Below are positions 19,144 through 28,906 of a DNA stretch of 64,000 nucleotides, one piece after another. The translations under genes and the position numbers were made by a program. The notes beneath the pieces are model-generated. The model did no database searches. It was given only the letters and a program-made list of their open reading frames with translations, and was not told the origin of the DNA. Each line of letters opens with the position of its first letter. The first letter of the stretch is position 1. This stretch comes from FCB group bacterium (GTDB lineage: Bacteria; Zixibacteria; MSB-5A5; GN15; JAAZOE01). The DNA lies in contig JAAEQF010000083.1 in NCBI GenBank assembly GCA_024231695.1, forward strand, positions 1 to 64,000. The letters are read 5' to 3'.

Positions 19144-21486
19144 TTATGTTTTGCCGATTTTTCCGTTTTTAATATCATCAAGAAAAGACTTGTCCACCAG
19201 CACATCGCGCGCTTTTGATTCATTGTATTGGCCGATAATTTTCATATCTTCCAGATCATCAATCAATCGCGCGGCCCGCTGATAACCGATACCCAATTTT
19301 CGCTGGAGAAGCGATACCGAAGCCTGCCCTTGCCTGACCACGGTTTCGACTGCCTCCAGAAGTACCGGGTCGTTGAATTGGCGCATCTGGGCTTTCTCCT
19401 CGGCCACCACTATTGACTCCTCTTCCCGTTCCTTACTGAACGTCTGTTCGGTCATAAAGGCCACCAACCGTTCAGTATCTTCGGAAGAGACATAGGCACC
19501 GTGAAGCCGTACCGCTTCGGGTGAGCCTGATTCAAGATAGAGTAAATCGCCGTTGCCCAAAAGCCGTTCGGCTCCATTACCGTCGAGAATCGTTCGCGAA
19601 TCGGTTTTGGTAGCTACCTGAAACGCCACCCGGGATGGGAAATTGGCCTTGATCAATCCGGTTATGACATCAACCGACGGCCGCTGAGTAGCCAGGATCA
19701 GATGAATGCCAACCGCCCTGGCCATCTGAGCCAGACGGGTAATCAATAGTTCTACCCGGCTGGAATGAGTGGACATCATCAGATCGGCCAACTCATCAAT
19801 TATGATAACAATATAGGGCAGCATATCGTTTTCTGATTCTTGCTTGTTGTTGTAGTCGACTATACTGCGCACCGCCGCCGCGGCCAAAAGCCGATAGCGT
19901 TTTTCCATTTCAGTAACGGCATCAGCCAATACTCGTTCAGCCTGCTTGGGGTGCGTGACCACCTTTTCGTCAAGATAAGGAATACCCTTGTATATTGAAA
20001 GTTCCAGCATTTTGGGATCAATGAAAATAAACCGCAGCCGATTGGGATGCAGAGCATACATCAGCGAAGTAATCATTATATTAATGCCGACCGATTTTCC
20101 CGACCCGGTCGTACCGGCAATCAACAAATGGGGCATATCAGCCAGATCGGTGACGAACGGTTTACCAGCAATATCTTTGCCTAAAATTAGCGGCAATTGA
20201 TATTTGTTCTGTTGAAAAGCATTGGAAGTGATTAACTCCCGCAAATGAACTATTTCCGGATGACGATTTGGAATTTCAATCCCAACCGCAGCCTTACCCG
20301 GAATCGGAGCAACAATCCGAATACTCTTGGCCCGCAGGTTTAAGGCCAAATCTTCGGACAAATTAGCAATCTGATTGACTTTAATCCCGGCCGCCGGTTT
20401 TATTTCAAAACGGGTTATAACCGGGCCCGGAAACATTTCAATATTACCACTGAGCTTTACGCCAAAAGTCTCTAATGTATCCCGTAGCGATCCGGCTGTA
20501 TCAGCCAATTCCTTTTCATCATAAACCGGCGCAGTCGGGCCGTGATCGGTTAAAAGGTCAACCGTCGGTGGCACGAACTCTCTTGCGAGGGTTCCGTCTT
20601 CTTCACCTTTCGCTCCTGAGGTCTCGGCCGTTCGGGACATGACCACTTTTCGTTTGGAGCCGGTATCAATTTTAGCTTTGGAGTTGGCCGGCGGCGTCAT
20701 GATTCTATCAGGTGCCGGTTTGGCCGGTGTCGAGGCAGCGGCATCGGTGAAGTCGGCGCCTTTTTTGCGCGTTTTTCTTTCGGCCTTCTTCAGTTCTTTT
20801 TTAAATTGTGGTTTTCTGAGAACTGCCCGGTTTTTAAGATTCAATCGACCGAATACGGTCTGCAACTGCGGGCGAACCTGCTCGTAAAGTCTTTTCAATA
20901 TATCCAGAAGCGCGTTTCCGGTAACTGAGGCGCTGTTGCGAAAACGATGTGAAATTGAGGCGTAATAAAATAGTGTACAGGTTATTGTCGCCAGCAATAA
21001 TATGTAAGCGCCAGGGACGCCGATAAGCTTCAGGATCAGTTCGATGGCTACATGCCCCAGGGAGCCGACGCCGTCGGGGACATTGACTATTTCCAACCTC
21101 CCCCCGGCAACTTTGGAAATATCCAGAATAAACAGCAGCTGAAAAACCAAAACCCAGGCCATTAGCGCATGCTTGAAAAGGCGGCGGCCAAAACTAAAGC
21201 CAATTGTCAACAGGGCCACAACGGCCAAAAACGGCGCCATCAAAAACGCCGACCAGCCCAGGAAAAACAGCGTTACATAACTCAGATAAGCGCCCATCAT
21301 TCCACCCGGATTAACATAACCGAGTCGGAAGGGGTTGCCGAAGACAGCTTCATCCGAAGTTATTTGTACATCGTCGATGGCTGCATGCCCTACCAGACTG
21401 ATAAAGTACATCAGGGCAAACGCCAGAAGCAGGACGCCGATAATCTGTATTTTTCGTTTCTGATTCATACCGTCATATACCGCCAA
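19144..21486 (-). CDS. ftsK: DNA translocase FtsK/SpoIIIE
   Basis: N-terminal TM segments; MPHLLIAGTTGSGKSVGINIMITSLMY; C-terminal winged-helix gamma domain SVSLLQRKLGIGYQRAARLIDDLE. Confidence 0.96.
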   Translation of the reverse strand: MAVYDGMNQKRKIQIIGVLLLAFALMYFISLVGHAAIDDVQITSDEAVFGNPFRLGYVNPGGMMGAYLSYVTLFFLGWSAFLMAPFLAVVALLTIGFSFGRRLFKHALMAWVLVFQLLFILDISKVAGGRLEIVNVPDGVGSLGHVAIELILKLIGVPGAYILLLATITCTLFYYASISHRFRNSASVTGNALLDILKRLYEQVRPQLQTVFGRLNLKNRAVLRKPQFKKELKKAERKTRKKGADFTDAAASTPAKPAPDRIMTPPANSKAKIDTGSKRKVVMSRTAETSGAKGEEDGTLAREFVPPTVDLLTDHGPTAPVYDEKELADTAGSLRDTLETFGVKLSGNIEMFPGPVITRFEIKPAAGIKVNQIANLSEDLALNLRAKSIRIVAPIPGKAAVGIEIPNRHPEIVHLRELITSNAFQQNKYQLPLILGKDIAGKPFVTDLADMPHLLIAGTTGSGKSVGINIMITSLMYALHPNRLRFIFIDPKMLELSIYKGIPYLDEKVVTHPKQAERVLADAVTEMEKRYRLLAAAAVRSIVDYNNKQESENDMLPYIVIIIDELADLMMSTHSSRVELLITRLAQMARAVGIHLILATQRPSVDVITGLIKANFPSRVAFQVATKTDSRTILDGNGAERLLGNGDLLYLESGSPEAVRLHGAYVSSEDTERLVAFMTEQTFSKEREEESIVVAEEKAQMRQFNDPVLLEAVETVVRQGQASVSLLQRKLGIGYQRAARLIDDLEDMKIIGQYNESKARDVLVDKSFLDDIKNGKIGKT

Positions 21487-21520
21487 TTTAAAAATACTGG
21501 GCCATTGGCTTGCCGGTCAA

Positions 21521-21552
21521 CAAAAAAAGGCAGGACGATCTTCGCCCTGCCC
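21521..21552 (-). terminator. Intrinsic terminator downstream of the HU gene
   Basis: GGGCAGGGCGAAGATCGTCCTGCC followed by T-tract on the minus strand. Confidence 0.75.
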
Positions 21553-21573
21553 ATTAATCACACATAAATCTAA

Positions 21574-21849
21574 TTAGCGTTTGACTGCGTCGCGCAGCGA
21601 TTTTCCGGCTTTGAATTTGGGTACGCGAGCCGCGGGAATCTTGAGAGCTTCGCCGGTCTGAGGGTTGCGACCGGTGCGGGCTTTTCTCTTGGTTGTCGAG
21701 AAAGTGCCAAAGCCGACAAAGCTGACTTTCTGCCCCTTTTTCAGTGCGGTTGTAACCGATCCGATAAACGTCTTGACGGCGTCATTGGCCTGCCGCTTAC
21801 TGAGGTTACAATCCTTGGCGATCTTGGTTACCAATTGTTCCTTGGTCAT
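21574..21849 (-). CDS. hup: HU family DNA-binding protein
   Basis: MTKEQLVTKIAKDCNLSKRQANDAV...VSFVGFGTFSTTKRKARTGRNPQTGEALKIPAARVPKFKAGKSLRDAVK. Confidence 0.97.
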   Translation of the reverse strand: MTKEQLVTKIAKDCNLSKRQANDAVKTFIGSVTTALKKGQKVSFVGFGTFSTTKRKARTGRNPQTGEALKIPAARVPKFKAGKSLRDAVKR

Positions 21850-21962
21850 GATCGTTCCTCCATGAGAATAATGTTGTGTAACCTTTGTCTGTCGTAAAAA
21901 TTTAGGCCGTTTTTAAAACCTTTGTCAACTTAAAAACTACCTCAAAACACCAAAATAATGCA

Positions 21963-22010
21963 TAAAATAGGGCTTTTTCGAGGTATCTATCCCGTAAACA
22001 CCCTATTTTA
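21963..22010. repeat. 10-bp perfect inverted repeat TAAAATAGGG ... CCCTATTTTA with 28-nt loop
   Basis: Read directly; lies in the intergenic region between the lptD stop and the HU start. Confidence 0.6.
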
Positions 22011-22039
22011 GCCATTTTATGGAGAGGGTGGCGTGTAGA

Positions 22040-25000
22040 TCAGCGATTAAAAAGGGCTCCCCGCAATCCCGATTCAGATTTTTCCAGCTTAATATCGGGG
22101 ATAGCCACGACGCTCAATTTGAAATAAAATCCCTGCCGGGACCCGTCCGGTATCCAATAAAAGTGTCCTTCCCAGCAATGAAGTTTACGCATGATATCGA
22201 TTACTTTTTCCGTGGAGCGATGGTGTATAAAATCATAGTTTTGCTGATACTTGATCTTCCAGTTGTCGGTCAGATCGACATTAAAAGTAATTTTAGCCCA
22301 ATGAGTCCGCTGGACGCTCCCGGTCAAAAGTCCGGACTCGCTGTACCGATGGGATACATTCAGATTCCAGTTGGTGGAGGAAGAAGACGATTGTGGTTTG
22401 GTGATATCGTGATTGAGCGGCGATTCAGTATCGGCTTCAAGGCTGTCGGCCTCGGTATCACCACTTAGTCCCTGACGAACATAATCATCGGCCACGGACC
22501 CTCTCAATTGGAATGATGAAGCAACTGAAAACGATTCCATCCGTGGCGACAATAACTGCAGTTGATCTTCATCGTCATAGAGGTCATGGCGCATGTTGCC
22601 GCTGAGGTTAATTTTGCTCAAAGAGGTGGACATAGTCGTGGTCAAATCGGAAAACTTCCGCCCCGTTGCTTCAAAATTGTATCCCGTCGAGGAATTCAGG
22701 TTAAGCAAGTCGATTTTCTTGTCCTCTTCTCCCCGCTTGACCCTGGCCTGAAATAACTGCGACAGACCAAACGACATTGATCTTCGCTTGTTTCCGCTGC
22801 CGCCACCCATGCCGACATAAATCTTGACCGGATCGTTCTTGGTAATCGCCGGGGTCATGCTGAAGCCGACGGTCGGAGTCAAAACATGCCGCAAGGCCAT
22901 CAGTCCGAAAAGATTGATCGGGAATGTTCCATACAATTTGGTATTGAGGCCGATACTGCCCGTAACCGACCCGCGGCGGTAAAAATCTTCAGGAACGCCG
23001 GCTGCCTGAGATTGATCGGTTTCTCTGACGGCATACCAGGTCTCGGTGAACGATACCCGTGGGCTGATGCTGAAATACTGCAAAATCTTTTGCGAAGCCG
23101 TCAGCGACATGGAATGATCGAGATAGGCATATTCCTTTAATGTCGCTGCCGTATCACCCAGATTCTTTCGATCAAAATAAACCGAAAAGCTGTTCCGATA
23201 ACTGACATAAATTTGATTATACCATTTTTTGATCGTTTTCCCATCAACCTCCCGCCCACTCCCAAATGGTTGAAATGACTTCACGGAAAAACGGCCCGAA
23301 GGCAACTTACTATTTTTTGAATCGGTGTCGAGATTATTGGTATGATTGAACGATAAAGCCAGAGACGATCTCCCAAATTTTTTACTAAAGTTCGCTTTGG
23401 AGATAATATTCCGGTTTAATCGCTCATCCTGATCGGTCGAGTATTCGGTATAATAATCCTTACTGGAAACATAGGTCCCATTGGCGGAAAATTTGATATC
23501 ATATGGCAAGGTTTGACTATGATTGCCACTCAAAGTCCATTTGTCGCTTTTAGATTCCTGGTTGTATGATTCCTGCCGATTGCGAGCAAAGGTCCCCCGC
23601 ACACTGCCTGTATAGCCATACCGCTTGTTATATCGAAACTGCCCGCTGAGATTCCAGCCGCTGTTTTCGAAGTAATCCAGAGCTGCCTGCATATCCCAAT
23701 ATTCCGAAGCGGCCCAGTAATAGCCGAGATTGCCGAGATAGCGGTTCCCCTGTTCGAAATTCCCCAGTTTGATCGGCAGGATTCCGGAATGCCGACCTCG
23801 TTTGAGGGGAAAAACATAATATGGGATATACATGACCGGCAGAGTTTCAATATATAAAATCACCGGTCGGGCCACGGCCTTTTCATTATGAATTAGTTTC
23901 ATCCGCTGCGATTGAAAATGGAAATGAGGTTCGTCTAAGTTGCAGGAACTGAGTGTTCCGTCATCGACATAAAATATCTTTTCCTCTTCCTTATAGATAT
24001 CCTCACCGGTATAATAAGCTCGTTCGTATTGGGTGGTGGCATCCTCAACCAATCCTCGCTTGGTATCAACATTGAAAACCAGCCGCGATCCAAAAATTTC
24101 CTCCGATCCGTCCTTGAGCGATAATGGTCGAATCACCGTACTGTCGCCGATTGAATCGGCCCGGGCCTGAGCCAGCACTACCCGCTGCCGGATATTATAA
24201 TCAATGGTGTCGGCGTGCAGGATCACAGCCTCCTGCCGAACGACTGAATTGCCGGAGATGCGAATGACCCGGTTAGCAACGAAAAACTCGAGATATTCGC
24301 CTTGATAGTGAATGGAATCCTCAGGCACAGTCGACGGCAATGAATCGTTTACCATTGTCGAATCAATCCCGGCCATCAAAGTATCATCTACAACCATAAT
24401 TGAATCAGGAACAGAAGCGAAGTCGGTTGTATCGGCCAATGAAAGGGAATCGCCCGGCAAAGGTTCGGGACTTGTCTTCTCGGTTATATAAACGCCCTCA
24501 GCCCCTCCTTTAATTTCGATCTTATTCGATTTGCGATTCTTGACATAGATAAAGATTGAGTCACCGGAAACAATATTCTTGCCAGCGCCGGTCGTATCGT
24601 CCGCCGCAGGATAATACTCGGAGCGAGCCGCGCCATTGGCTTCGATCTTGCGGATTTCATCATCAACGAAAATGAAACTGATATCCTTGCCGATCAGATG
24701 CGATTCGCCTGAAAACTCGCTGGAAGAGCTGTCCGACTCTTCATGAAAAAAGGCCTGGGCATCTTCGAAAACATCGATCCGGTCAATATCGCCTTCGGAA
24801 AAGAGAATTTCCATCTCTTGTCCCGTAATCTCTGATTCACCCTGTTCGGCCAGAGGATTACCGATTAGGGTCAAACGGTTCTCATCCATAAAAAACTCGG
24901 CACAGCGGCATTTAGCCCGCGTATCGCGATGTTCTATTATGACACTGTCCTCGGCTTCACCGTACTTTAACTCCGAGAAAAAAGTCAGGTAATCACCATT

Positions 25001-25477
25001 GATAGTCAACAGATCGGCCGTGTCCGGGTAATTGAGGAATAATATCGGTTCACCTTCAAGATACAGAATTTCATCCGCCTGATCGAACTCGGCCTTCTGA
25101 GATTCGGTGCGGATCGAATCGAGCCGGTTGACCATTATTACATTACCCTCAGCCAGAAAAAGTGAATCGCGCTGAAAGAACGATACTTTATCAGCCTCGA
25201 TATGACGTGAGGAATCATATACTTCCACCTGATCAAAAAACTCGATCAGATCGCGGTGAACATACCAGATAACTGAATCGCAGATGATATGAGTAGAATC
25301 GATACGAATGTGAACATTGCCGTATCCATACCATATTTCGGTTGAATCGCTGCGGATGGTGCGCATGCTGTCGAAATTATCAAACACCACCGACCTTTTC
25401 CCTTCGGCCGATAGAGCCTGACTGCCGCCAGCCAACCCGGCGATCAATACGATAATTAAGAATACCCGCCAATGCAT
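22040..25477 (-). CDS. lptD: LptD/OstA-family LPS assembly outer membrane protein with expanded N-terminal OstA-like region
   Basis: DSTHIICDSVIWYVHRDLIEFFDQVEVYDSSRHIEADKVSFF repeats; LYIETLPVMYIPYYVFPLKRGRHSGILPIKLG; YYWAASEYWDMQAALDYFENSGWNLSGQFRYNKRYGYTG. Confidence 0.9.
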   Translation of the reverse strand: MHWRVFLIIVLIAGLAGGSQALSAEGKRSVVFDNFDSMRTIRSDSTEIWYGYGNVHIRIDSTHIICDSVIWYVHRDLIEFFDQVEVYDSSRHIEADKVSFFQRDSLFLAEGNVIMVNRLDSIRTESQKAEFDQADEILYLEGEPILFLNYPDTADLLTINGDYLTFFSELKYGEAEDSVIIEHRDTRAKCRCAEFFMDENRLTLIGNPLAEQGESEITGQEMEILFSEGDIDRIDVFEDAQAFFHEESDSSSSEFSGESHLIGKDISFIFVDDEIRKIEANGAARSEYYPAADDTTGAGKNIVSGDSIFIYVKNRKSNKIEIKGGAEGVYITEKTSPEPLPGDSLSLADTTDFASVPDSIMVVDDTLMAGIDSTMVNDSLPSTVPEDSIHYQGEYLEFFVANRVIRISGNSVVRQEAVILHADTIDYNIRQRVVLAQARADSIGDSTVIRPLSLKDGSEEIFGSRLVFNVDTKRGLVEDATTQYERAYYTGEDIYKEEEKIFYVDDGTLSSCNLDEPHFHFQSQRMKLIHNEKAVARPVILYIETLPVMYIPYYVFPLKRGRHSGILPIKLGNFEQGNRYLGNLGYYWAASEYWDMQAALDYFENSGWNLSGQFRYNKRYGYTGSVRGTFARNRQESYNQESKSDKWTLSGNHSQTLPYDIKFSANGTYVSSKDYYTEYSTDQDERLNRNIISKANFSKKFGRSSLALSFNHTNNLDTDSKNSKLPSGRFSVKSFQPFGSGREVDGKTIKKWYNQIYVSYRNSFSVYFDRKNLGDTAATLKEYAYLDHSMSLTASQKILQYFSISPRVSFTETWYAVRETDQSQAAGVPEDFYRRGSVTGSIGLNTKLYGTFPINLFGLMALRHVLTPTVGFSMTPAITKNDPVKIYVGMGGGSGNKRRSMSFGLSQLFQARVKRGEEDKKIDLLNLNSSTGYNFEATGRKFSDLTTTMSTSLSKINLSGNMRHDLYDDEDQLQLLSPRMESFSVASSFQLRGSVADDYVRQGLSGDTEADSLEADTESPLNHDITKPQSSSSSTNWNLNVSHRYSESGLLTGSVQRTHWAKITFNVDLTDNWKIKYQQNYDFIHHRSTEKVIDIMRKLHCWEGHFYWIPDGSRQGFYFKLSVVAIPDIKLEKSESGLRGALFNR

Positions 25478-25483
25478 AATCTA

Positions 25484-26692
25484 TTATTTCAAAACTGCCG
25501 ACGGATCGGCAAGTAAAATTTTGATATCCTCTGGTTTGAATCCTCCACCCTGAGCAATTTGAGTCGATCCGCCTCCTCGGCCATTAAATAATTTTGCGGA
25601 TTTCTTGATGATTTCGGAAGCTGATAACTTGATGTCGGGTGAAACGGCGACCAGCAGTTTATCGTCACAGCCGATCAGAACGATCAATTCATGGGCGCTA
25701 ATCAACGCCAGCGCCGTCTGTTTGACATCCTTGAAATCATCGCCGGACATATCAAGAGTCACGATTTTTCGGCCTTCCCAGGTAGCCGCCTCGTTATACC
25801 ACTTTTCCATCAGGGACGGCAACATTTCCTTTTTCAACTCGGTGACTTTTCTGCGTAAACGATTGCGGTCTTCTATCAAAGCCTCGACCGCGGAAAGAGA
25901 TTCTTTTCCGTGTCGGGTGAACGTATTTGATATTGCTTCAATCTGATCAAGTCGCCAGCGATAATCTTCCAAAGCCAACAGGCCGGTCAAAAAATGAATC
26001 CGCAAGAGCCCCCGGATTTTCTCAGTTCTGCTGATTTTAATTATTCCCACTCCGCCGCTGGCTGAACAATGAGTACCACCGCAGGTCGACCAATCGAAAT
26101 CCTCGATAGTAATAATTCGAAACTCTCCATCGCGCCGTTCCGGCATTTTACGCAAAGGTAAATCCTGTAATTCATCGAATAATAAAAAAGAAATCGACAC
26201 CGGTCGGTTCTTGAAAATAACAAGATTTGCCAGATCTTCAACTCGCTGGATATCATTGTCGTTGATTTCATCACCCTTAATGTCGATTGTGCTGTCCTCT
26301 TCGCCTAAACGGGCGCTGATTGTCGCCGCGCCGCAGACGTCAACCAGAGCGGCCGAAAGAATATGCTGACCGGTATGTTTCTGCATATTATCCCGCCGGC
26401 GCTTTTCATCTATGATACAGGACACTTTTTCACCTATGGCAAAATCAGGCTCTTCGTTTAGGATATGAATTATTTCGCCGTTATCCTCGGCAACTTCATG
26501 GACCACGTATCTACCCATTCGACCGGTATCATAAAGCTGTCCACCGGAAGTGGGATAAAAAGCGCTACGGTCAAGCCAAACCCTGAATCCTTCATCGCCC
26601 TTTTCCACGGCGGTCACGGCGGCATCGAATTCAAGTTGATAGCTGTCCTGATAATACAATCGTTCAGTCATTTCATTCCTCATACACGCCAC
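25484..26692 (-). CDS. Alanyl-tRNA editing protein (AlaX-like with DHHA1 domain)
   Basis: DNMQKHTGQHILSAALVD (HxxxH), DWSTCGGTHCSASGGVGIIKI (CxxxH), C-terminal GRGGGSTQIAQGGG DHHA1. Confidence 0.9.
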   Translation of the reverse strand: MACMRNEMTERLYYQDSYQLEFDAAVTAVEKGDEGFRVWLDRSAFYPTSGGQLYDTGRMGRYVVHEVAEDNGEIIHILNEEPDFAIGEKVSCIIDEKRRRDNMQKHTGQHILSAALVDVCGAATISARLGEEDSTIDIKGDEINDNDIQRVEDLANLVIFKNRPVSISFLLFDELQDLPLRKMPERRDGEFRIITIEDFDWSTCGGTHCSASGGVGIIKISRTEKIRGLLRIHFLTGLLALEDYRWRLDQIEAISNTFTRHGKESLSAVEALIEDRNRLRRKVTELKKEMLPSLMEKWYNEAATWEGRKIVTLDMSGDDFKDVKQTALALISAHELIVLIGCDDKLLVAVSPDIKLSASEIIKKSAKLFNGRGGGSTQIAQGGGFKPEDIKILLADPSAVLK

Positions 26693-26704
26693 GGATTCCG
26701 AGGT

Positions 26705-27466
26705 TCAAACTATCGTATTAAAAAGCGAACCTATGTTCTCTACGCGCACTTCAACTCGGTCCCCTTTTTGCATTGGATCTATCCCCTGAGGCGTACCAGT
26801 GGAGATGATATCGCCTGACTCCAGGGTCATCACCGAGGAAATATAATTGATCAAAAACGGGATCGAAAAAATAAGATCGGAAGTTCGACCATACTGTTTG
26901 CGTTCGCCATTCAGATAGGCCTCGACCGAAAGATCGGAGGCATCTATACCAGCCACAACGTGGGGGCCTACCGGACAGAACGTATCGAACCCCTTGCCCC
27001 GCGTCCATTGGCCATCAGCCTTTTGTACCTTGCGGGCGGTAACATCATTGAGACAGGTATAGCCGAATATATATTGATCCGCCTCGGATTCTGGAATTTT
27101 AACACCTCGCCGCCCGATCACTACCGCCAGTTCGGCCTCATAGTCAACCCGGTCGATTCCCTCGGGATAGACAACGCCACCTTCAGGTTCAAGAACGGAA
27201 GTCGGCGGTTTGAAAAACAGCACCGGGTTTTTAGGAGCCTCCTTTGCCGATTGGGACTCTTTGACATGTGCATGATAATTGAGACCCACACAGATTATTT
27301 TCGACGGCTTTACCGGAGCCAACAACTTGACTTCGCTTAAAGGCACCATCTTTCCCGTTGGTCGAATCGAATCCCAGTAAGGACCATCAAGAATTTCAAT
27401 AAGATCATCATCCAAGCGCCCATATAAGGCGATTCCGGATATTTCAAAGCGTACGTATTTTTCCAT
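26705..27466 (-). CDS. Fumarylacetoacetate hydrolase family protein
   Basis: KIICVGLNYHAHVKES...PVLFFKPPTSVLEPEG...VDYEAELAVVIGRRG...GDIISTGTPQGIDPMQKGDRVEVRVENIG. Confidence 0.93.
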   Translation of the reverse strand: MEKYVRFEISGIALYGRLDDDLIEILDGPYWDSIRPTGKMVPLSEVKLLAPVKPSKIICVGLNYHAHVKESQSAKEAPKNPVLFFKPPTSVLEPEGGVVYPEGIDRVDYEAELAVVIGRRGVKIPESEADQYIFGYTCLNDVTARKVQKADGQWTRGKGFDTFCPVGPHVVAGIDASDLSVEAYLNGERKQYGRTSDLIFSIPFLINYISSVMTLESGDIISTGTPQGIDPMQKGDRVEVRVENIGSLFNTIV

Positions 27467-27484
27467 GATGCTTTCCTTTCAAAT

Positions 27485-28846
27485 CTAAGCTTGTATCATT
27501 CCCGTTTTTTTCCAGCGGCCCAGACTGAACCAATAAACGACGACAATCGCCTTCAGCCAGGTGGTAATCGTCAACGTCCACCACATGCCGGAAATACCCC
27601 AGTCGAGGGTAAAGCAAAGATAATAAGCCATTGGCAGTCTGAGTATCGATCCGGGAATGGATACAGCCATCGGCGGGATCGTATCCCCGGCCCCGTTGAA
27701 GGCCCCCTCGAGAACGATCTCGGCGGCCATGAATATCTGGGACAAAGCCAGAATGCGCAAATACTCGATAGCAATGACGATAACCTGTTCATCATTGATA
27801 AAAAAGGCCGACAGCTGTCGGGGGAAAACCATAAATATTATCGAAATAACGGTCGTGAAAACAACCGTAATACCCAGCGATACCCAGGCCGATTTGGCCG
27901 CCCGTGCGGGTTTGCCTGCGCCCAGATTTTGCCCAACCACTGTCGAGGCAGCCATCGAAAAACCGAAACAGGTCAAATACGAAAGCGACTCCATCCGGTT
28001 TCCGACCATAAGCGCCGCAATCGAAACTGTACCGAATTCGGCCACGATTCGATTAAGGAATATATATATCACCGAAAAGGTGATAGATGCTATTGCCGGC
28101 GGATAGCCGATTTTTATAATCGTCCGGATCAGTCCGAGATCTATTTTATCCAGTAGTCTAAAATCAAGCGCAAAACCCAGTCTCCCTCGGCGCAGCATTA
28201 TTATATAAACCAGCGTGCCGCAAGCAAAGGCGATGACGGTGGCGACCGAGGCTCCATCCGTTTCCCACCGAGGAAACGGTCCCCAGCCGAAAATTAACAA
28301 CGGATCGAGGATAATATTTACACCCACGGCGGTTGAAGAGGCGATCAGGAACGCTTTGGCGTCGCCCAAAGCACGAAATATCCCTGAAAATGCATCGTTG
28401 ATAAACAAAAACACGACGCCAATGAAAAATATCCTGAGATAACTGACGCCTAAGCGGCTGACAGTTTCGTCCGTGCGCATGAAGTCAAAAATATGCGGGA
28501 CAAAGTAATATCCCAGCAGGCTGAAAGCCAGACCAACCCAAATGGAAAAACTGATCGATTGCCTGGAAATGCGGCTGACTTCGGATGTGTTACCGGCTCC
28601 GACGGCTCGAGAAATTATAGCCACCAGCCCGGTGGGAATAATGATCAGGACCGAGAACACGCACCACATGGTAAACATGCTCGACGTGACTGCGGCCATT
28701 TCCTCAGTCCCCAGTTTGCCGACCCAGAAAGCATCGGTGATCGACAGAAAGGTCTCGAAAAACATCGAAGTAACCGCCGGCCAGGCCAGCCGCCAGACAG
28801 CCCTCAGTATCGAACCTTCGGTATATTTTTGTTCGTCATTTTTCAT
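27485..28846 (-). CDS. MATE family efflux transporter
   Basis: 12-TM MatE pattern AWPAVTSMFFETFLSITDAFWVGKLGTEEMAAV...; start placed at MKNDEQ because the upstream part of the ORF runs through a terminator hairpin. Confidence 0.92.
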   Translation of the reverse strand: MKNDEQKYTEGSILRAVWRLAWPAVTSMFFETFLSITDAFWVGKLGTEEMAAVTSSMFTMWCVFSVLIIIPTGLVAIISRAVGAGNTSEVSRISRQSISFSIWVGLAFSLLGYYFVPHIFDFMRTDETVSRLGVSYLRIFFIGVVFLFINDAFSGIFRALGDAKAFLIASSTAVGVNIILDPLLIFGWGPFPRWETDGASVATVIAFACGTLVYIIMLRRGRLGFALDFRLLDKIDLGLIRTIIKIGYPPAIASITFSVIYIFLNRIVAEFGTVSIAALMVGNRMESLSYLTCFGFSMAASTVVGQNLGAGKPARAAKSAWVSLGITVVFTTVISIIFMVFPRQLSAFFINDEQVIVIAIEYLRILALSQIFMAAEIVLEGAFNGAGDTIPPMAVSIPGSILRLPMAYYLCFTLDWGISGMWWTLTITTWLKAIVVVYWFSLGRWKKTGMIQA

Positions 28847-28850
28847 AACA

Positions 28851-28881
28851 AAAAGGGGAGGCAATTAATTGCCTCCCCTGC
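28851..28881. terminator. Intrinsic terminator downstream of the M2-like gene
   Basis: AAAAAGGGGAGGCAATTAATTGCCTCCCCTG hairpin. Confidence 0.7.
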
Positions 28882-28906
28882 TATATACTATAATCTTGAG
28901 TGTGGG

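Noticed and set aside
27491-28156. 221-aa plus-strand ORF opposite the MATE gene
   Set aside because: Antisense shadow, low-complexity basic composition.
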